Shown in pieces: positions 62,354 to 64,000 of a stretch of 64,000 nucleotides of DNA. The DNA is from Stenotrophomonas sp. 704A1 (GTDB taxonomy: Bacteria > Pseudomonadota > Gammaproteobacteria > Xanthomonadales > Xanthomonadaceae): assembly GCF_030549525.1 (NCBI RefSeq), contig NZ_CP130831.1:3249501-3313500 (forward strand), given 5' to 3'. The notes below the pieces were generated by a model, which was not told where the DNA came from, ran no database searches, and saw only the letters and a list, made by a program, of their open reading frames with translations. Within the stretch, counting starts at the first letter, position 1; each line of letters opens with the position of its first letter. The translations under genes were made by a program, and so were the position numbers.

Positions 62354-63019
62354 TCACGGCGTGGCCGGGCGGTACAGGCCCTGGCCGGCAACGTAGTCGG
62401 CCACCGCCGGCGGCAGCATCGCCCGCCATGGCCCTGCAGCGGCAATCTGGGCGCGCACGGCGCTGGCCGATTCCTCGCGCAGCGGGTGGTGCAGGCGCAG
62501 GATGCGACCGGCCGGGCTGGCAAACAAGGCCTGTTCGGTGTCGGCCCAGCGCCCTTCGGTGGCCCGCCCCAGCGCGCCATCGACACTGGCCCGCAACGGG
62601 CTGCCGGGGCGCTCGGCAACGATGAAATGGGCCAGCCCGAACAGCGCCTGCCATTCATGCCAGGCCGGCAGGCCAAGCAGGCTGTCGGCCCCGACCAGCC
62701 ACGCCAGCGGCCGGCTCGGACCGAGTTCGGCGCGCAGTTCACGCAGGGTGTCCACGGTATAGGAGGGCCGGCCGGGGAAGCGAGCGGCTCGATCCAGCTC
62801 GCGCCGGTCCAGCAGCAGGCCCGGCTCGTCGCCGATGGCCAGCCGCAGCATGGTGCAGCGCTGCTCGGCATCGGCGCCAGGCGCCGGACGGTGCGGCGGG
62901 TCGGCGGCCGGCAGCATGCGCACCGCGACCTGCAGTTCGTCGCGCGCTGCCCGCGCGATCGCCAGATGGCCCAGGTGCACCGGGTCGAAGGTGCCCCCGT
63001 AGTAGATCCGCAGGCTCAT
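62354..63019 (-). CDS. nadD: Nicotinate-nucleotide adenylyltransferase
   Basis: A 221-residue enzyme that makes deamido-NAD from nicotinate mononucleotide and ATP. It starts MSLRIYYGGTFDPVHLGHLA with the nucleotidyltransferase motif GTFDPVHLGH, and has WLVGADSLLGLPAWHEWQAL and the C-terminal ESASAVRAQIA. It lies three bases downstream of holA in the usual holA-nadD-rsfS-rlmH order. Confidence 0.96.
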   Translation of the reverse strand: MSLRIYYGGTFDPVHLGHLAIARAARDELQVAVRMLPAADPPHRPAPGADAEQRCTMLRLAIGDEPGLLLDRRELDRAARFPGRPSYTVDTLRELRAELGPSRPLAWLVGADSLLGLPAWHEWQALFGLAHFIVAERPGSPLRASVDGALGRATEGRWADTEQALFASPAGRILRLHHPLREESASAVRAQIAAAGPWRAMLPPAVADYVAGQGLYRPATP

Positions 63020-63022
63020 CGA

Positions 63023-64000
63023 TCAGGCCCGGGCGAGCAGGCGCACGGCACGCGCCTCGGCCACCGCCACCAGCAGGCGTTCCAGTGCCAGCCAGGCATC
63101 GCCGTCGGCGCGGCCCTTGGCGATGCGGTCGACCAGCCCGGCTTCGGCGACGAAGCGCTCCCAGCGCTTGCCCTCCGGGTGCCGCTGCAGCGCGCGCTTG
63201 TACGGCGCCTGGCGCGATTCCCAGATGCCACGGGATTTCATTTCGGCCGCGAGGTTGCCGCCCCGCGCCTGCACCCGTGCCAGCGCGGCACCGGCCAGCA
63301 GTTCGCGGATCACGATCGGCATCAGCGCGGCGACCGCCTCGCCCTCGCCGCGCAGGCCGGCCAGCATGCGCAGCACGGCCTGCGGTTGCCCGGAGAAGGT
63401 GGCCTCCACCAGGCGGAACACGTCGTAACGGGCCGCATCGGCAACCAGCGACTCCATCCGTTCCACATCCAGGGCCTGGCCATCGGCCAGCAGCGCCAGC
63501 TTGTCGATTTCCTGCGCCGCAGCCAGCAGATTGCCCTCCACCCGTTCGGCCAGCCGCTGCACGGCGGCCGCTTCGGCGCGAAGTCCCTTGCCGCGCAGCC
63601 GGCGCTCGATCCAGTCGGGCAGTTCGTGCGGCTTGATCGCCCAGGCCACCGACAGCACGCCGACCCGGTTGACCGCCTCGGCCCACTTGCCCTGGTGGGC
63701 CTTGCTCCATTCGTTGGCGGTGATCATCAGGATCACGTCCGGCGCCGGGTTGGCGCAGAACCGGCTGATCACTTCGGCGCCGTCCTTGCCCGGCTTGCCG
63801 CTGGGCAGGCGGACTTCCACCAGCCGGCGCGCACTGAACAGGCTGGGTGCATTGAAGCTGGCGTCGAGCTGGTTCCAGTCGAAGTCGCGTCCATCGGCAT
63901 CGAACACTTCGCGCTCGTCGACACCGGCCGCCCGCGCGCGTGCGCGCACGGCGTCGGCCGCTTCCAGCACCCGCAGGGTTTCCGGGCCGGCGATCAGATA
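63023..64000 (-). CDS. holA: DNA polymerase III subunit delta (partial, N-terminus missing)
   Basis: Clamp-loader subunit that opens the beta clamp. About 326 residues are inside the window; the first roughly 20 lie beyond the right edge (visible part starts YLIAGPETLRVLEAADAVRA). Delta-family features: YLIAG, LFSARRLVEVRLPSGKPGKD, LPDWIERRLRGKGL, RVEGNLLAAAQEIDKLAL and DVFRLVEATFSGQ. It heads the holA-nadD-rsfS-rlmH series. Confidence 0.94.
   Translation of the reverse strand, partial: YLIAGPETLRVLEAADAVRARARAAGVDEREVFDADGRDFDWNQLDASFNAPSLFSARRLVEVRLPSGKPGKDGAEVISRFCANPAPDVILMITANEWSKAHQGKWAEAVNRVGVLSVAWAIKPHELPDWIERRLRGKGLRAEAAAVQRLAERVEGNLLAAAQEIDKLALLADGQALDVERMESLVADAARYDVFRLVEATFSGQPQAVLRMLAGLRGEGEAVAALMPIVIRELLAGAALARVQARGGNLAAEMKSRGIWESRQAPYKRALQRHPEGKRWERFVAEAGLVDRIAKGRADGDAWLALERLLVAVAEARAVRLLARA

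Overview
The window is high-GC DNA with the gene content and order of a Xanthomonadaceae gammaproteobacterium, most likely Stenotrophomonas of the S. maltophilia group. The main support is a set of hairpin repeats beginning GTAG (SMAG-type REP elements) between genes, the large number of TonB-dependent receptors, and the orders maf-rng-yhdP-tldD and holA-nadD-rsfS-rlmH. It reads as ordinary chromosome: no insertion sequence, prophage, integrase or CRISPR array was seen. Assignments rest on reading motifs and synteny; no database search was possible.

Layout. 1-3500: start of rimO, a dienelactone hydrolase/HIT/small membrane protein operon, then dcd and the Fe-S carrier apbC on the minus strand. 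3670-19660: a nutrient-acquisition block with two tandem paralogous TonB-dependent receptors, an exported S9 peptidase, a third receptor and two M13 metallopeptidases. A perfectly phased 57-bp array of five SMAG units separates the M13 genes, and the second M13 protein has lost a zinc-binding histidine. 19780-30800: a saccharopine dehydrogenase-like/DUF4166 protein, VOC protein, FAD oxidoreductase, rhomboid protease, alkyltransferase-like protein, EamA transporter, glutathione reductase, DUF418 membrane protein, SlyD and two NlpC/P60 hydrolases.

31050-38220 is the most interesting part. Six minus-strand genes match, in order and in product type, the Pseudomonas functional amyloid operon fapABCDEF: FapA-like exported protein, FapB-like minor and FapC-like major repeat-bearing fibre subunits, FapD-like C39 cysteine protease, FapE-like exported protein, and FapF-like coiled-coil plus beta-barrel pore. 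A bacterial enhancer-binding protein with an intact GAFTGA loop lies convergent at the 3' end. A near-consensus sigma-54 promoter lies 34 bases before fapA, and farther upstream is a helically phased cluster of CTGTNACAG-like sites. Together these suggest a self-contained sigma-54-controlled amyloid module. The fibre subunits lack cysteine altogether.

38200-64000 is mostly core genes: a dicarboxylate/amino-acid symporter, a PhoA-type phosphatase lipoprotein and a WG-repeat protein; tilS, xseB and ispA; pmbA, darP and tldD; yhdP, rng and maf; a SIMPL protein; an orphan tonB and a fourth TonB-dependent receptor; an amino-acid permease; tRNA-Asn; and rlmH, rsfS, nadD and holA, which is cut by the window end.
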